Of a DNA stretch of 64,000 nt, positions 1 to 9,562 are shown in pieces. How positions within the stretch are numbered: position 1 is the first letter of the stretch; each line of letters begins with the position of its first letter. Source of the DNA: Desulfocapsaceae bacterium. Its GTDB lineage: Bacteria > Desulfobacterota > Desulfobulbia > Desulfobulbales > Desulfocapsaceae. Both the position numbers and the translations under genes were made by a program. The DNA is taken from positions 104,678-168,677 of the forward strand of contig JARLHL010000062.1 of NCBI GenBank assembly GCA_031292275.1, written 5' to 3'. The notes under the pieces were generated by a model. It did not search any database, was not told the origin of the DNA, and saw only the letters and a list, made by a program, of their open reading frames with translations.

Positions 1-1
1 G

Positions 2-727
2 TCCGGAGCCCTGTTGAACTGCGCTTTTCTCGGGATCTTCAAGGTCAATGCCCTGATGCATGTGGCCGGTCTCGGGGGATTTTCCAGCAATGTGCTGGTG
101 GCCTTCGGCCTCCTGTCGGTGCTGGTCGCCGGAATCTTCATTCTCAATCAGCCTGATTACAAGAGGATGCTGGCCTACTCCAGTATCGAGAATATGGGGG
201 TTATCGCCTTCGGCATCGGCGTTGGGGGGATAGCGAGCTTTGGCGCAATCATTCATCTGATCCACCACTCGCTGCTGAAATCGTCGCTGTTTTTGTCTGC
301 GGGCAATCTCCTGCTGGGCTTCGGGACCAAACTTGTTCCCAAGGTCGGCAATATCGCCAAGCTCTTTCCCGCGACTTTCGTCTCGTTTTTTGCAGGATTT
401 GCCGGCATCTCCGGATTTCCTCCCTTCGGCGTCTTCATCAGTGAAATCCTGATCATCATCGGCGCCTTTCAGGCCGGCCGATACGGAAGCGTAGGTATCC
501 TGATCTTTGGTCTGCTCCTGGTCTTTGCCGGTGCGGCCCGGATCGTCATGGATATTTCCTTCGGGGAGACTTCTCAGGAAGTGCTGGTCAAGGAGAAATT
601 TTTCAGGGTCATGCCGTCCTTTGTCCTGCTGTTGACATCCATCGGGCTCTGTCTCTGGCTTCCCAACAGCATCTATCAGAAAATCCTTCATACCATCGAG
701 ATAATAGGAGGTGGATTCCATGGCTGA
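2..727 (+). CDS. hyfF: HyfF-like proton-translocating membrane subunit, 5'-truncated by the window edge
   Basis: The reading frame is already open at base 2, so the N-terminal half lies outside the window. About 240 residues remain. They carry the conserved core of the NuoL/NuoM/MrpD antiporter-like family: the segment YKRMLAYSSIENMG, then IHLIHHSLLKSSLFLSAG with the histidine and lysine used in proton conduction, and then FAGISGFPPFGVF. Five or six strongly hydrophobic helices are visible. The sequence fits subunit F of hydrogenase-4-type complexes, which pumps ions through the inner membrane while the peripheral arm moves electrons. The gene overlaps the next one by a few bases, so the two are translationally coupled. 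Assignment to the hydrogenase-4 branch rather than complex I rests on the following large- and small-subunit genes. Confidence 0.88.
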   Translation, partial: SGALLNCAFLGIFKVNALMHVAGLGGFSSNVLVAFGLLSVLVAGIFILNQPDYKRMLAYSSIENMGVIAFGIGVGGIASFGAIIHLIHHSLLKSSLFLSAGNLLLGFGTKLVPKVGNIAKLFPATFVSFFAGFAGISGFPPFGVFISEILIIIGAFQAGRYGSVGILIFGLLLVFAGAARIVMDISFGETSQEVLVKEKFFRVMPSFVLLLTSIGLCLWLPNSIYQKILHTIEIIGGGFHG

Positions 728-2231
728 CCTCCTGCGGATCACCAATGGTGAACGTATACCTCGCGCCGCAATCCCCAGCCTGGCCCTGGAGGAGTTTCTG
801 CAGGCCCTGTCCGACTTCGTCAAGGCGGATGGCTACATCGTCCAGCTCTTTGCCTACCGGGATGGTGCGAGCAACAGGCTGCTGGCTGTCCTGCGCAATG
901 AAGCACTCTACGTGGCAGGTACCGAGGTGGGGGATAGCTTTCCCTCGCTGACGAAGACGGCCAGCAAAAAGTTCCATATGTTCGAGCGGGAAATTGCCGA
1001 GCAGTACGGAATCAGGCCTGAAGGGCATCCCTGGCTGAAACCGGTCCGCTATCATGCCAACTACGCCGGCCGTCCCGATGTCTTCGGAAATGATTATTCA
1101 GTTGATATTCCCGGGAATTATGATTACTTCACCGTGGAAGGCGAGCCCATTCATGAGGTGGCGGTGGGGCCGGTGCATGCGGGCATCATCGAACCCGGCC
1201 ATTTTCGGTTCCAGTGCGCCGGAGAGGAGGTCCTGCATCTCGAGATCCAGCTGGGATACCAGCATCGCGGCATCGAAAAAATGCTCACCCAGGTGCCCCA
1301 GAAGCGTCTTCCCATTATCTGCGAGGGGATTGCCGGGGATACCAGCATAGGCCATAATCTCTGCTGCTGCCAGGCCATAGAGGCCTTGGCCGGTCTGCAG
1401 GTGGAGAAGGGGGCCAGCATGGTCCGGGTGATTGGCCTGGAGCTGGAGCGGATCGCCAACCACATAGGCGATCTCGGGGCCCTGAGCGGGGATGTGGCCT
1501 TTAATCCCCCGGCCGCCTATTTCGGCAGGATGCGGGGGGAGTTTCTGAACCTTCTCCAGGTCCTCTGCGGCAACCGCTTTGGCAAGGGACTCGTCCGTCC
1601 CGGCGGTGTCGCCCATATAATGGGGGCCGAACAGCACGGCTTGATCGCAAAGAAACTCGTCGAGATCACTCCTGAAATAAAAAATGTCTGCGATCTTCTC
1701 TTTTCAGCCCACACCGTGCAGGCCAGGTTTGACAATACAGGACCTGTGCCGCTTGAGCTTGCAAAAGAGCTGGGGCTGGTCGGCTATGCGGGGCGTGCCT
1801 GCGGTCTGCCCTACGACGTACGGACCGCATTTCCCACCGAACGGTATACCGACCTGCCAGGCAACACCAATGCGACTACCCTTGGTGATGTCAACAGCCG
1901 TGCTGCAGTGCGGCGCGAAGAGATCATGCATTCTCTGTCCCTGATCGAGATGATGCTGGGGCAGCATAAGGGGGAACACAAGTCGGTGCAGATGCAGCAG
2001 TACCAGCTCGCCCCCTCGTCGCTGGTGGTGACCCTCAATGAGGGATGGCGCGGTGAGGTTTCCCACTGCGTTCTCACCGACGATGCCGGCCGTATTCAGC
2101 GGTATAAGATTAAAGACCCGTCGTTTCATAATTGGACAGGCCTGGCGATGTCGCTCAGAAATCAGGAGATATCGGATTTTCCCCTCTGCAATAAGAGTTA
2201 TAATCTGTCGTACTGCGGTTTCGATCTGTGA
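720..2231 (+). CDS. hyfG: NuoCD-like fused large subunit of a hydrogenase-4-related complex, Ni-Fe cysteines absent
   Basis: The 503-residue protein fuses a NuoC-like 30-kDa domain (about residues 1-150, ending near FGNDYSVDIPGNYDYF) to a NuoD/hydrogenase large-subunit domain (about 160-503). I chose the ATG at 720 because AGGAGG lies 8 bases upstream; a GTG at 711 is possible. In true [NiFe] hydrogenases this family carries an N-terminal CxxC and a C-terminal DPCxxC that hold the metal. Here the first site reads EGIAGDTSIGH (Ala and Thr instead of the two Cys) and the C-terminus reads NKSYNLSYCGFDL with no DPCxxC. The protein therefore should not bind Ni-Fe and resembles the energy-converting hydrogenase-related (Ehr) group. 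It is followed 75 bases later by its Fe-S small subunit. Confidence 0.85.
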   Translation: MADLLRITNGERIPRAAIPSLALEEFLQALSDFVKADGYIVQLFAYRDGASNRLLAVLRNEALYVAGTEVGDSFPSLTKTASKKFHMFEREIAEQYGIRPEGHPWLKPVRYHANYAGRPDVFGNDYSVDIPGNYDYFTVEGEPIHEVAVGPVHAGIIEPGHFRFQCAGEEVLHLEIQLGYQHRGIEKMLTQVPQKRLPIICEGIAGDTSIGHNLCCCQAIEALAGLQVEKGASMVRVIGLELERIANHIGDLGALSGDVAFNPPAAYFGRMRGEFLNLLQVLCGNRFGKGLVRPGGVAHIMGAEQHGLIAKKLVEITPEIKNVCDLLFSAHTVQARFDNTGPVPLELAKELGLVGYAGRACGLPYDVRTAFPTERYTDLPGNTNATTLGDVNSRAAVRREEIMHSLSLIEMMLGQHKGEHKSVQMQQYQLAPSSLVVTLNEGWRGEVSHCVLTDDAGRIQRYKIKDPSFHNWTGLAMSLRNQEISDFPLCNKSYNLSYCGFDL

Positions 2232-2306
2232 TGAGATGATCTGCCACATGCCTCCCCCCAAGGGGAGAGAGGCCGGCTTTCAGATACTTTATGGAAGGTT
2301 TTTGCC

Positions 2307-3050
2307 ATGTTGAAGGTAATTAAGAACAGATTTGAGCAGGGCTGCAGGACGTCGTCTTATCCCAAAGAGCCCATAAAACTGTACTCTCGGTTCAGGGGAC
2401 GCCCAGTGGTGAACAGGAATTGCGACAGGGCTGTTGCCCTGCAATGCGCGCAGATCTGCCCGCAGGAGGCGATTGATCCGGAGAAGATGACGATCGATCT
2501 GGGGCGATGTACCTTCTGCGGTCAGTGTGAAACCGTGAGCGGGGGTGCATTTGTCCGGTTTAGCCAGGATTTCGAACTCGGAGCGGCCAACCGGCAGGAT
2601 CTGATAACCGATGGTGAACTCCCGGATCTTGCCGTCCAGGCCAAGGCCCATTTTAAAAAGCTCTTCGGCCGTTCGCTGCAGCTGCGCCAGGTCTCTGCAG
2701 CAGGATGCAATGCCTGCGAGGCCGATACCAATGTCCTGAACACCCCTTTTTTTGACCTCTCCCGTTTTGGTATAGACTTTGTGGCTTCGCCCAGGCATGC
2801 TGACGGTATTCATGTCACCGGCCCCGTCTCCGTCAATATGAAGACCGCCTTGCTGACCACCTACGAGGCCGTGCCGTCACCAAAGGTGGTGATCGCCAGC
2901 GGCTGCTGTTCAATTTCCGGCGGGCCTTTCTACGGCAGCGAGGAGATAGTAGGTGATCTGAACAGTATCCTGCCGGTGGATCTCTATATCCCAGGCTGTC
3001 CGCCCCATCCTCTGACAACCCTGCATGCGCTGTTGAAATTTTTTAAATAA
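2307..3050 (+). CDS. hyfI: NuoB-like Fe-S small subunit with N-terminal ferredoxin domain
   Basis: This 247-residue protein has an N-terminal ferredoxin-like part (residues about 35-90, with Cys spacing CAQICPQEAI and CTFCGQC) joined to a NuoB/hydrogenase small-subunit domain. The latter has GCNACEADTN, GCCSISGGPF and PGCPPHP, the four ligands of the proximal N2-type [4Fe-4S] cluster. In this family the subunit takes electrons from a donor such as ferredoxin and passes them to the large subunit. The fused ferredoxin replaces a separate HyfH/NuoI-like protein. GGAAGG sits about 10 bases before the ATG. It is the last gene of the complex visible here; the next gene is on the other strand. Confidence 0.85.
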   Translation: MLKVIKNRFEQGCRTSSYPKEPIKLYSRFRGRPVVNRNCDRAVALQCAQICPQEAIDPEKMTIDLGRCTFCGQCETVSGGAFVRFSQDFELGAANRQDLITDGELPDLAVQAKAHFKKLFGRSLQLRQVSAAGCNACEADTNVLNTPFFDLSRFGIDFVASPRHADGIHVTGPVSVNMKTALLTTYEAVPSPKVVIASGCCSISGGPFYGSEEIVGDLNSILPVDLYIPGCPPHPLTTLHALLKFFK

Positions 3051-3067
3051 ACCGGTGCCGGCAGGTC

Positions 3068-3550
3068 CTATTGGTGGATCAAAGCCGCCTTTTCCGGGGT
3101 GTCTGAGAAGCCGTCCACGGGGATCAGCCAGTAGCCGTCCGGCTGGGCCGCAATCGCCTGCCGGGTCTGATCGGTCAGCCAGTGACTGTCGTCGACCAGA
3201 TTATAGAAGGCGCTGTCAATTCCGATAAAACCGTCGAGAAAATGGGTGACTATATGCAGGATCTTGCTGGGATAGCCCTGAGGCAGGCTTAGAAGGTCCG
3301 AGGTCCGTCTGGTTCCGGTATTCTCCAGGTCTGTGACTAGGCCCTTCAGAATGTGCCGGTTTTTTTCAATCGCAGCTGCCATGCAGGCATTGAATCGGGG
3401 ATGACTGCCCGGCTTTGAGCCCCTTTCGTCGATGCTGAAGAGATCATAGCGGACCAGCTGGGTCCGCTGGAAAAAATCCATGACCTGCTTCCTGCAGCTT
3501 TCATAAGAATCTCCTGCAACAAGCATGTCATGGTGGGCGATTATCTGCAT
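3068..3550 (-). CDS. Conserved-looking hypothetical protein, 160 aa
   Basis: I do not recognise this family. It is a soluble, mixed-composition protein with no signal peptide or membrane segment. It has two Cys (near residues 19 and 55), a His-rich start (IIAHHDM) and a central stretch LPQGYPSKILHIVTHFLDG that looks like a folded core. Codon use resembles the neighbours, and the reading frame fills the gap between two convergently placed genes. It lies downstream of the flavodiiron protein on the same strand, separated by a perfect 9-bp inverted repeat, so it may be read through from that gene or have its own weak start. The start codon has no strong ribosome binding site. It may have a role linked to the oxygen response of its neighbour, but nothing in the sequence proves it. 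Confidence 0.6.
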   Translation of the reverse strand: MQIIAHHDMLVAGDSYESCRKQVMDFFQRTQLVRYDLFSIDERGSKPGSHPRFNACMAAAIEKNRHILKGLVTDLENTGTRRTSDLLSLPQGYPSKILHIVTHFLDGFIGIDSAFYNLVDDSHWLTDQTRQAIAAQPDGYWLIPVDGFSDTPEKAALIHQ

Positions 3551-3560
3551 AATAATCCAT

Positions 3561-3582
3561 CGAGCGGGCAGGAGCCCGCTCG
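3561..3582. repeat. Perfect inverted repeat, possible attenuator or terminator
   Basis: CGAGCGGGC and GCCCGCTCG form a 9-bp GC-rich stem with a 4-base AGGA loop between the flavodiiron gene and the hypothetical gene below it (both minus strand). No T-run follows on the minus strand, so it is a weak terminator at best. It may reduce read-through or stabilise the upstream mRNA end. Confidence 0.5.
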
Positions 3583-3595
3583 GAAAGCTGGGCGT

Positions 3596-4828
3596 TTATT
3601 TCTTTTCCTTCAAGGCCTTGCCGATGGCATGCCCCATGTCAACACATCGCGAAAGGTCTGATGCTTCCGGGACGTATTTGACCCGGAAGCCCTCGTCGAT
3701 GATATCCAGTTTCATCTCGGTCATGGCCTCGTTCAAAAGCCGTACCGATTCGCCGGACCAGCCGTAGGATCCGAAGGCGGCGCCGATCTTATTGGTCGGA
3801 CGCAGACCGCGCATGTACATCAAAAAGTCTGCCATGCGGGGCAGCAGACCATTGTTCAGCGTCGGAGAGCCCAGGATGAGGGCGCTGGCGTTCAAGACCT
3901 CCTGCATGACATCGCTGCGATGGATGTAGCGGAGATTCATAAGTTTGTGAGAGATCCCCTCGTCTTGCAGGCCGGTGGAGATAGCCTTGGCCATCATCTC
4001 CGTGGAATGCCACATTGTGTCGTAAATGATCAGCGCGTTCCCGTCACCAATATTGTTGCACCATTTCGAATAGGACTTGATCGCCTTGGTCGGGTCGGCG
4101 CGCCAGATGACGCCGTGATCCGGACAGATCATATCGATCTCAAGCTTCATTTCAGCAACTTTTTCCAGCAGCTTTTTGACGTTGGGCGAATAAAGGGTCA
4201 GGATGTTTGCGTAGTACTTGGTCAGCTCTTCCAGCAGAACGGCCTGGTCGACCTGGTCGTCAAACCGCTCACTGGTGGCGAGATGCTGGCCGAAGGCGTC
4301 GCTGGAGAAGAGCAGCTTGTCCTCTTTGACGTAGGTGAACATGGAATCGGGCCAGTGCAGCATCCGGGTCTCCAGGAAAGACAGCGACCGTTTGCCCAGG
4401 CAGATCTCGTCGCCCGACTTGACGACCTCATAGGGCCAGTCTTGATGATGGAAGTGCTGCAGCAGGGCCTGGTGGCCCATCTTTGAACAGAAGATCTTTT
4501 CCGGCTTGATCAGATTCACCATCTCGGGCAGGCAGCCGGAGTGGTCCATTTCCACATGGTTGACAACGATATAGTCGATCTTTTCCGGATCGATGATCTC
4601 TTTGATGCGGCTGATCAGGTCGCTGGTCAATGATCGTTTGACCGTATCAACCAGGGTCACCTTCTCATCTATGATCAGAAAGGCGTTGTAGGTTGTTCCT
4701 CTGTTGGTCGAGTATCCATGAAAATCACGAACGTCCCAGTCGATTGCTCCGACCCAGTATATATTATCCTTCACTGTAATAGGGTTCAATGTTGCATCCT
4801 CCAATAATTTATAAGTTTTTAAATGCAA
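3596..4828 (-). CDS. fprA: Flavodiiron protein (rubredoxin:oxygen / NO oxidoreductase type)
   Basis: The 410-residue protein has the two domains of class A flavodiiron proteins. The metallo-beta-lactamase-like part (residues 1-260) carries the di-iron ligands H91, E93, D95 and H96 in NHVEMDH, then H158, D177 and H238. The flavodoxin domain (about 265-405) has the FMN phosphate loop around YDTMWHSTEMMA. In anaerobes these enzymes reduce O2 to water or NO to N2O in the cytoplasm, taking electrons from rubredoxin or a similar carrier. No rubredoxin domain is fused here and no rubredoxin gene is adjacent. The length is normal for the family. It faces a roughly 300-bp AT-rich divergent promoter region shared with a ferredoxin gene. 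Confidence 0.95.
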   Translation of the reverse strand: MHLKTYKLLEDATLNPITVKDNIYWVGAIDWDVRDFHGYSTNRGTTYNAFLIIDEKVTLVDTVKRSLTSDLISRIKEIIDPEKIDYIVVNHVEMDHSGCLPEMVNLIKPEKIFCSKMGHQALLQHFHHQDWPYEVVKSGDEICLGKRSLSFLETRMLHWPDSMFTYVKEDKLLFSSDAFGQHLATSERFDDQVDQAVLLEELTKYYANILTLYSPNVKKLLEKVAEMKLEIDMICPDHGVIWRADPTKAIKSYSKWCNNIGDGNALIIYDTMWHSTEMMAKAISTGLQDEGISHKLMNLRYIHRSDVMQEVLNASALILGSPTLNNGLLPRMADFLMYMRGLRPTNKIGAAFGSYGWSGESVRLLNEAMTEMKLDIIDEGFRVKYVPEASDLSRCVDMGHAIGKALKEKK

Positions 4829-5125
4829 AAATATGTTTTATTTTAGAAACTGAACGGTTTATAAAAAAACCATTCACTTCTGTGATTGTACATATCTTGT
4901 CTTTTTAGGCAACGTTTTCTTTGCCGGTTGGATGGTAGGTGGTGGACTTTTCCCGCTATGCAAATTATTCTTAAAAGAGAATGAATACTATTAATTTCTT
5001 AGGGGCTTGTCAAGCATGACGGAAGGAAATTTGGCCCGGGGACCGGAATGGAGCTGTTGGGTAAGACTTGCCGATGCTGGTGAAATGGCTGTTCCGGGAG
5101 GCCCGGGCAAAGGTGGACGCATACT
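4829..5125. promoter_or_regulatory. AT-rich divergent intergenic region between fprA and a ferredoxin gene
   Basis: About 300 bases without a gene. The part next to fprA is strongly AT-rich, with runs of A and T around 4800-5000, and is the natural place for the promoters of both flanking genes. The half near the ferredoxin is more GC-rich. I see no riboswitch or convincing operator palindrome. Confidence 0.4.
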
Positions 5126-5356
5126 ATGAAAACTGATGGCAGGCAGCAGAAGGAGACCGGGCCTCGGATGATCCCTGTGGTTGACCTGGGCCGGTGCAGC
5201 CGTTGCGAAGGCTGTATTGAGATTGCTCCCGAGGTCTTTCGCGTCAATACGGATACAGCTTGCATTGAGGTCATAGACCTGCCTGAGTATCCGATTGATA
5301 AAGTCAATGAAACCATTACGTATTGTCCTGAGGATTGCATCTCGTGGGAGCATTGA
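5126..5356 (+). CDS. Single-cluster [4Fe-4S] ferredoxin
   Basis: A short protein of 76 residues or fewer, with the motif CSRCEGC followed about 40 residues later by the lone Cys of TYCPEDCI. This matches one-cluster ferredoxins that bind a single [4Fe-4S] and carry low-potential electrons in the cytoplasm. Two starts are possible. The ATG at 5126 gives a 14-residue polar leader. The ATG at 5168 begins directly with the folded part (MIPVVDLG) and has AGAAGGAG 14 bases upstream. The gene stands alone between fprA and uvrB. It is a plausible electron donor for the neighbouring flavodiiron protein, but this is inferred only from proximity. Confidence 0.85.
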   Translation: MKTDGRQQKETGPRMIPVVDLGRCSRCEGCIEIAPEVFRVNTDTACIEVIDLPEYPIDKVNETITYCPEDCISWEH

Positions 5357-5455
5357 GGGGGATATTTCCTGTGTTTATACGTTATGATGAGAGAAGACTG
5401 CAATCCTGCCGTCCGTATCCGCTGTTCTCCGCTTATGGACGAATTCTTACCTGTT

Positions 5456-7474
5456 ATGGCTGACCGGCGATTCCAGCTTGTGGCCCCTTACCAGGCCTCC
5501 GGAGACCAGCCTGAGGCCATAGATAAACTGGTCAGAGGCGTTGAACATGGAGAAAAAAGTCAGGTTCTTCTGGGAGTTACCGGCTCCGGAAAGACCTACA
5601 CCATGGCTGGTGTCATTGCCAGGGTCCAGCGTCCGGCCCTTGTCATTGCACCAAACAAGACCCTGGCGGCCCAGCTCTTCGCCGAATTCAAGGAGCTTTT
5701 TCCACATAATGCCGTCGAGTACTTCGTCTCGTATTATGATTACTATCAGCCGGAGGCCTACATTCCCCAGTCCGATACCTATATTGAAAAGGACTCGGCC
5801 ATCAATGACGCCATCGACAAGATGCGCCACTCGGCCACCCGGTCCCTGCTGATCCGGCGGGATGTCCTGATCGTCGCTTCGGTGTCCTGTATCTACGGTC
5901 TCGGTTCCCCCGAAGAATATAAAAATATGCATCTTTTTCTGCAGACGGGCCTGGATTTCCCGCCGGAGGAGGTGCAGCGGCGCCTGGTCTTTATGCTCTA
6001 TGAGCGCAACGACATCTCTTTCCACCGGGGCACCTTCCGGGTCAGGGGCGACGTCATCGATATCTTTCCGGTGCATGAGGAGGAGCGGGCTGTCCGGATC
6101 GAATTTTTTGGCGATACCATTGACTCCGTCAGCATCATCGATCCCCTACGGGGCAAGGTCCTGGAGCGCCTGGCCGAATACACCGTTTTTCCCGGCAGTC
6201 ATTTCGTCACCTCCAAGGACCGTCTCCAGATCGCGATGGAGACCATCAAGGCGGAGTTGAAGGAGAGGCTTGCGGCCTTTCAGCGGCAGAACAGACTGGT
6301 TGAGGCCCAGCGCCTGGAGCAGCGGACCATGTTTGATCTGGAGATGATCCAGGAACTGGGGTATTGTAACGGCATCGAGAATTACAGCAGGCATCTGACC
6401 GGCAAAGAGCCCGATGCGCCGCCGCCCAACCTCCTGGATTATTTTCCCGAGGATTACCTGCTCTTCATCGATGAGTCGCATATCGGTGTGCCCCAGCTGA
6501 ACGGGATGTATAACGGCGACCGGTCCCGGAAGCAGACCCTGGTGGATTTCGGTTTCCGGCTGCCTTCGGCCCTTGATAACCGGCCGTTACGGTTTGAAGA
6601 GTTTTCCCGCCGGATCAATCAGGTGGTCTATGTCTCGGCCACCCCCGGCGCCTATGAGCTGGAGCAGGCTCAGGGGAGGCTGGTGGATCAGATTATCAGG
6701 CCGACGGGGCTCATGGACCCGCGCATCGAGGTGAGACCGGCTGTCAGCCAGGTAGACGATCTGTTGGACGAAATCCGGCTCCGGGCCGCGAAGAACGAGG
6801 CGGTGCTGGTCACCACGCTTACGAAACGCATGGCCGAGGACCTGACGGAATACTACGAGAAACTGGATGTGAAGGTGCGTTATCTGCATTCCGATATTAA
6901 GACTCTGGAGAGGGTGGAGTTGATCCGCGACCTCAGAAACCGCGAATATGATGTCCTCATCGGCATCAACCTGCTGCGGGAGGGGCTGGATATCCCGGAG
7001 GTCTCCCTGGTGGCCATCCTCGATGCCGACAAGGAGGGTTTCCTGCGCTCCGACCGCTCGCTGATCCAGACCTGCGGCCGGGCCGCGAGAAACGAAAACG
7101 GGCTGGTCATCATGTATGCCGACGAGATCACCGGCTCGATGCAGCGTACCATAGACGAGACCGAGAGGCGGCGGCGGATCCAGGCGGCCCACAACATCGC
7201 CCACGGCATTATCCCCCAGACCATTCAATCCGAGGTCAAGGATTCCCTGCATCAGCATCTGAAGAATGCGGGTTATGAGGCCGATGGTCGCGGAACCGAA
7301 GTACAGGCGGCGGAGACAGGGGCCTTCTACGGCTCGGTTAAGGAGCTGGAAAAGGAGATCAAACGACTTGAGCAGGAGATGCACCGGGCCGCGAAGGAAC
7401 TGGCCTTCGAAGAGGCGGCACAGCTGCGGGATCGGGTCAAGGCATTGAGAATGCTGGAGATTGAGATAGGATGA
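5456..7474 (+). CDS. uvrB: Excinuclease ABC subunit B
   Basis: UvrB is the helicase-like damage-verification subunit of nucleotide excision repair; it binds UvrA and then recruits UvrC. The sequence shows Walker A (GVTGSGKT), the beta-hairpin region [12 protein letters not shown], the DESH Walker B, later helicase motifs ending with QTCGRAARN, and the C-terminal UVR domain ([19 protein letters not shown]). The frame is open back to an ATG at 5384. Starting at 5456 (MADRRFQLV) gives 672 residues, which matches the usual UvrB N-terminus and length, so I prefer it. No strong ribosome binding site precedes any candidate. The stop overlaps the start of the next gene (ATGA), so the two are co-translated. 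Confidence 0.97.
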   Translation: MADRRFQLVAPYQASGDQPEAIDKLVRGVEHGEKSQVLLGVTGSGKTYTMAGVIARVQRPALVIAPNKTLAAQLFAEFKELFPHNAVEYFVSYYDYYQPEAYIPQSDTYIEKDSAINDAIDKMRHSATRSLLIRRDVLIVASVSCIYGLGSPEEYKNMHLFLQTGLDFPPEEVQRRLVFMLYERNDISFHRGTFRVRGDVIDIFPVHEEERAVRIEFFGDTIDSVSIIDPLRGKVLERLAEYTVFPGSHFVTSKDRLQIAMETIKAELKERLAAFQRQNRLVEAQRLEQRTMFDLEMIQELGYCNGIENYSRHLTGKEPDAPPPNLLDYFPEDYLLFIDESHIGVPQLNGMYNGDRSRKQTLVDFGFRLPSALDNRPLRFEEFSRRINQVVYVSATPGAYELEQAQGRLVDQIIRPTGLMDPRIEVRPAVSQVDDLLDEIRLRAAKNEAVLVTTLTKRMAEDLTEYYEKLDVKVRYLHSDIKTLERVELIRDLRNREYDVLIGINLLREGLDIPEVSLVAILDADKEGFLRSDRSLIQTCGRAARNENGLVIMYADEITGSMQRTIDETERRRRIQAAHNIAHGIIPQTIQSEVKDSLHQHLKNAGYEADGRGTEVQAAETGAFYGSVKELEKEIKRLEQEMHRAAKELAFEEAAQLRDRVKALRMLEIEIG

Positions 7475-8145
7475 AAGAAGGCAGCCTCTTCCACCGGATC
7501 TCCCTGGCGCTGGTCCCCCGGCTCGCCTCCTGGTTGATCAGGGCCTGGTTTACAACCTGTCGCATCACCGAACACGACGTCCATTTCCGGCAGCAGTGCC
7601 GGGAACATGACAATCCCCTCATCGCGACCTTCTGGCATTACGCCATCCTCTACAATTTTTACCATATGCGCAACGAGTCGGGGGTGGCCATGGTCAGTGC
7701 CAGCAAGGACGGGGAATATATCGCCAGGCTGGCGAGGCTGTTCAACTTCGCCCCTGTTCGGGGCTCCAGCCACAAGAAGGGAATGCGGGCCCTGATAGAG
7801 ATGATGCGGTTGGTGACGGCGGGTCGGCATGCCGCCATTGTGGCTGACGGATCGCAGGGGCCGCCCATGGTGGTCCAGGCCGGCTCGATCCTGCTGGCCT
7901 CGAAAACGGGAGCGCCCATTCTGCCCATGCTCTGGTCTGCCTCGCGCTATTATGCTGTCGGCTCCTGGGACCGGATGGCCATCCCAAAGCCCTTTTCACG
8001 GATCGATTTCTATTATGGAGAACCTTTGTTTGTCCCTGAAGGACTGGATGCGGAGGGGATTGAACGATACCGGGTGCAGTTGGAGGAAAATCTGCATGCC
8101 GTGTATAAGAAGGCCTGGGCCTTATACGGCAGGACAGCGCACTGA
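7471..8145 (+). CDS. Lysophospholipid acyltransferase family protein, DUF374 type
   Basis: The 224-residue protein fits the DUF374 group of the LPLAT acyltransferases. It has an [10 protein letters not shown] block (the H-x4-D catalytic region is altered in this group), a [12 protein letters not shown] block and the diagnostic [13 protein letters not shown] stretch near residue 130. Related proteins transfer acyl chains to lipid A-like or phospholipid acceptors at the inner membrane. The exact substrate of DUF374 proteins is unknown to me. An N-terminal hydrophobic stretch could anchor it in the membrane. It overlaps uvrB by four bases. Confidence 0.85.
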   Translation: MKEGSLFHRISLALVPRLASWLIRAWFTTCRITEHDVHFRQQCREHDNPLIATFWHYAILYNFYHMRNESGVAMVSASKDGEYIARLARLFNFAPVRGSSHKKGMRALIEMMRLVTAGRHAAIVADGSQGPPMVVQAGSILLASKTGAPILPMLWSASRYYAVGSWDRMAIPKPFSRIDFYYGEPLFVPEGLDAEGIERYRVQLEENLHAVYKKAWALYGRTAH

Positions 8146-8182
8146 TGACGCTGTGTGAGGCAGGGATGGACAGAGACAGGTG

Positions 8183-9562
8183 ATGATGCAGACAAAAGGA
8201 CTCGTTGTAGCCGGCCTTGCCGGCGGCTCAGGAAAGAGCGTGGTAACGGTGGGACTGATCGCATCCCTGGTCGATCAGGGAAAGACGGTTGTCCCTTTCA
8301 AGAAGGGGCCGGACTATATCGATGCCGGCTGGCTGAAACTGGCGGCAGGCCGGAGCTGCTATAACCTCGATCCCTACCTGATGAGCGAAGAGACCATCCT
8401 GCAGTCATTTTTCAGGCGGGCCGGGGAAGGTGAGCTGGCGGTGGTTGAGGGAAACCGGGGACTCTACGACGGGGTCAATTCCCAGGGTGCATATTCGACC
8501 GCAGAGCTTGCCCTGCTGCTGCGGCTCCCCCTGCTGCTGGTCGTCAACTGTACCAAGATCACCCGCACTGCGTCAGCCCTGGTCCTTGGTTGCCTGAAGC
8601 TTGACGAACGGGTGGATATCCGCGGGGTGATTCTGAACCAGATCGCCACTGAACGGCAGCGCTCCCTCATCAGCCGGGCCGTTGAGCATGACACCGGGGT
8701 CCCGGTTTTGGGGGCCTTTCCCCGTCTTGAAAGGGATATCTTCCCCATGCGCCATCTGGGGATGATCCCGCACCAGGAATACGAAGGGAGTCGCCAGGCC
8801 CTGGCCCTGCTGGCCCGGACGGTTTCCCTGAGCTGTGATCTGGACCGCATTCAGGAGATCGCGGCTCCTTTGAGCGGTCCCGCCGCCGGTGAACAATCCC
8901 CATCCCCTCTGCCGGGGAAGCGAGTGCGGATCGGGGTCCTGCAGGATGCGGCTTTCCAGTTCTACTATCCGGAAAATTTAGAGGCTCTGGCACGGGCGGG
9001 GGCGGAGATTATTCCGATCAATGCCTTGCGCGACCCTGCCTTGCCGGAGTTGGACGGGCTTTATATCGGGGGCGGCTTTCCTGAAACCAGTGCCAGGCAG
9101 CTGGCCGAAAATGCAGGCTTTCGCCGTTCGGTGCGGCAGGCGGCAGAGGCGGGGTTGCCCATCTATGCCGAATGCGGAGGGCTGATCTATCTGGGTTCAT
9201 CCATTGTCATGAACGGCAGGGAATATCCCCTGGCCGGGGTCTTTCCCATTCGGTTCGGCATGTCCGATAAACCCCAGGCCCATGGTTATTCCATCTTCAC
9301 GGTGGACGGCCCCAATCCCTTCTATGAGAAGGGGGTCAAGATAAAGGGTCATGAATTCCGGTATTCGACGATCCTGGAATGGCAGGGAGAAGCTGGTGAG
9401 CTGGCCTTGAAGATGGAACGGGGCAAGGGTTTTATGGGGGGCCGTGACGGGCTTACGAAAAACAATGTCCTGGCCCTCTACACCCATGTCCATGCGGAGG
9501 GGACTCCCCAGTGGGCGACAGGACTGCTGCAGAGGTGCCGGGCACGGATGCATGCGTCTTAG
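8183..9562 (+). CDS. cobB: Cobyrinate a,c-diamide synthase
   Basis: CobB/CbiA uses ATP and glutamine to amidate the a and c side chains of cobyrinate (or of hydrogenobyrinate or Ni-sirohydrochlorin in related enzymes). The N-terminal DethioBiotin-synthetase-like ATPase domain has GLAGGSGKS and FKKGPDYIDAGW. The C-terminal class I glutaminase-like domain has YIGGGFPE, the catalytic Cys in YAECGGLIYLG, and the final His in HVHAEG. About 460 residues is the normal length. Three start codons lie in a row (GTG 8180, ATG 8183, ATG 8186), so the exact start is open by one or two residues. The gene supports corrinoid synthesis, which the Wood-Ljungdahl-type genes elsewhere in the window would need. 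Confidence 0.95.
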   Translation: MMQTKGLVVAGLAGGSGKSVVTVGLIASLVDQGKTVVPFKKGPDYIDAGWLKLAAGRSCYNLDPYLMSEETILQSFFRRAGEGELAVVEGNRGLYDGVNSQGAYSTAELALLLRLPLLLVVNCTKITRTASALVLGCLKLDERVDIRGVILNQIATERQRSLISRAVEHDTGVPVLGAFPRLERDIFPMRHLGMIPHQEYEGSRQALALLARTVSLSCDLDRIQEIAAPLSGPAAGEQSPSPLPGKRVRIGVLQDAAFQFYYPENLEALARAGAEIIPINALRDPALPELDGLYIGGGFPETSARQLAENAGFRRSVRQAAEAGLPIYAECGGLIYLGSSIVMNGREYPLAGVFPIRFGMSDKPQAHGYSIFTVDGPNPFYEKGVKIKGHEFRYSTILEWQGEAGELALKMERGKGFMGGRDGLTKNNVLALYTHVHAEGTPQWATGLLQRCRARMHAS

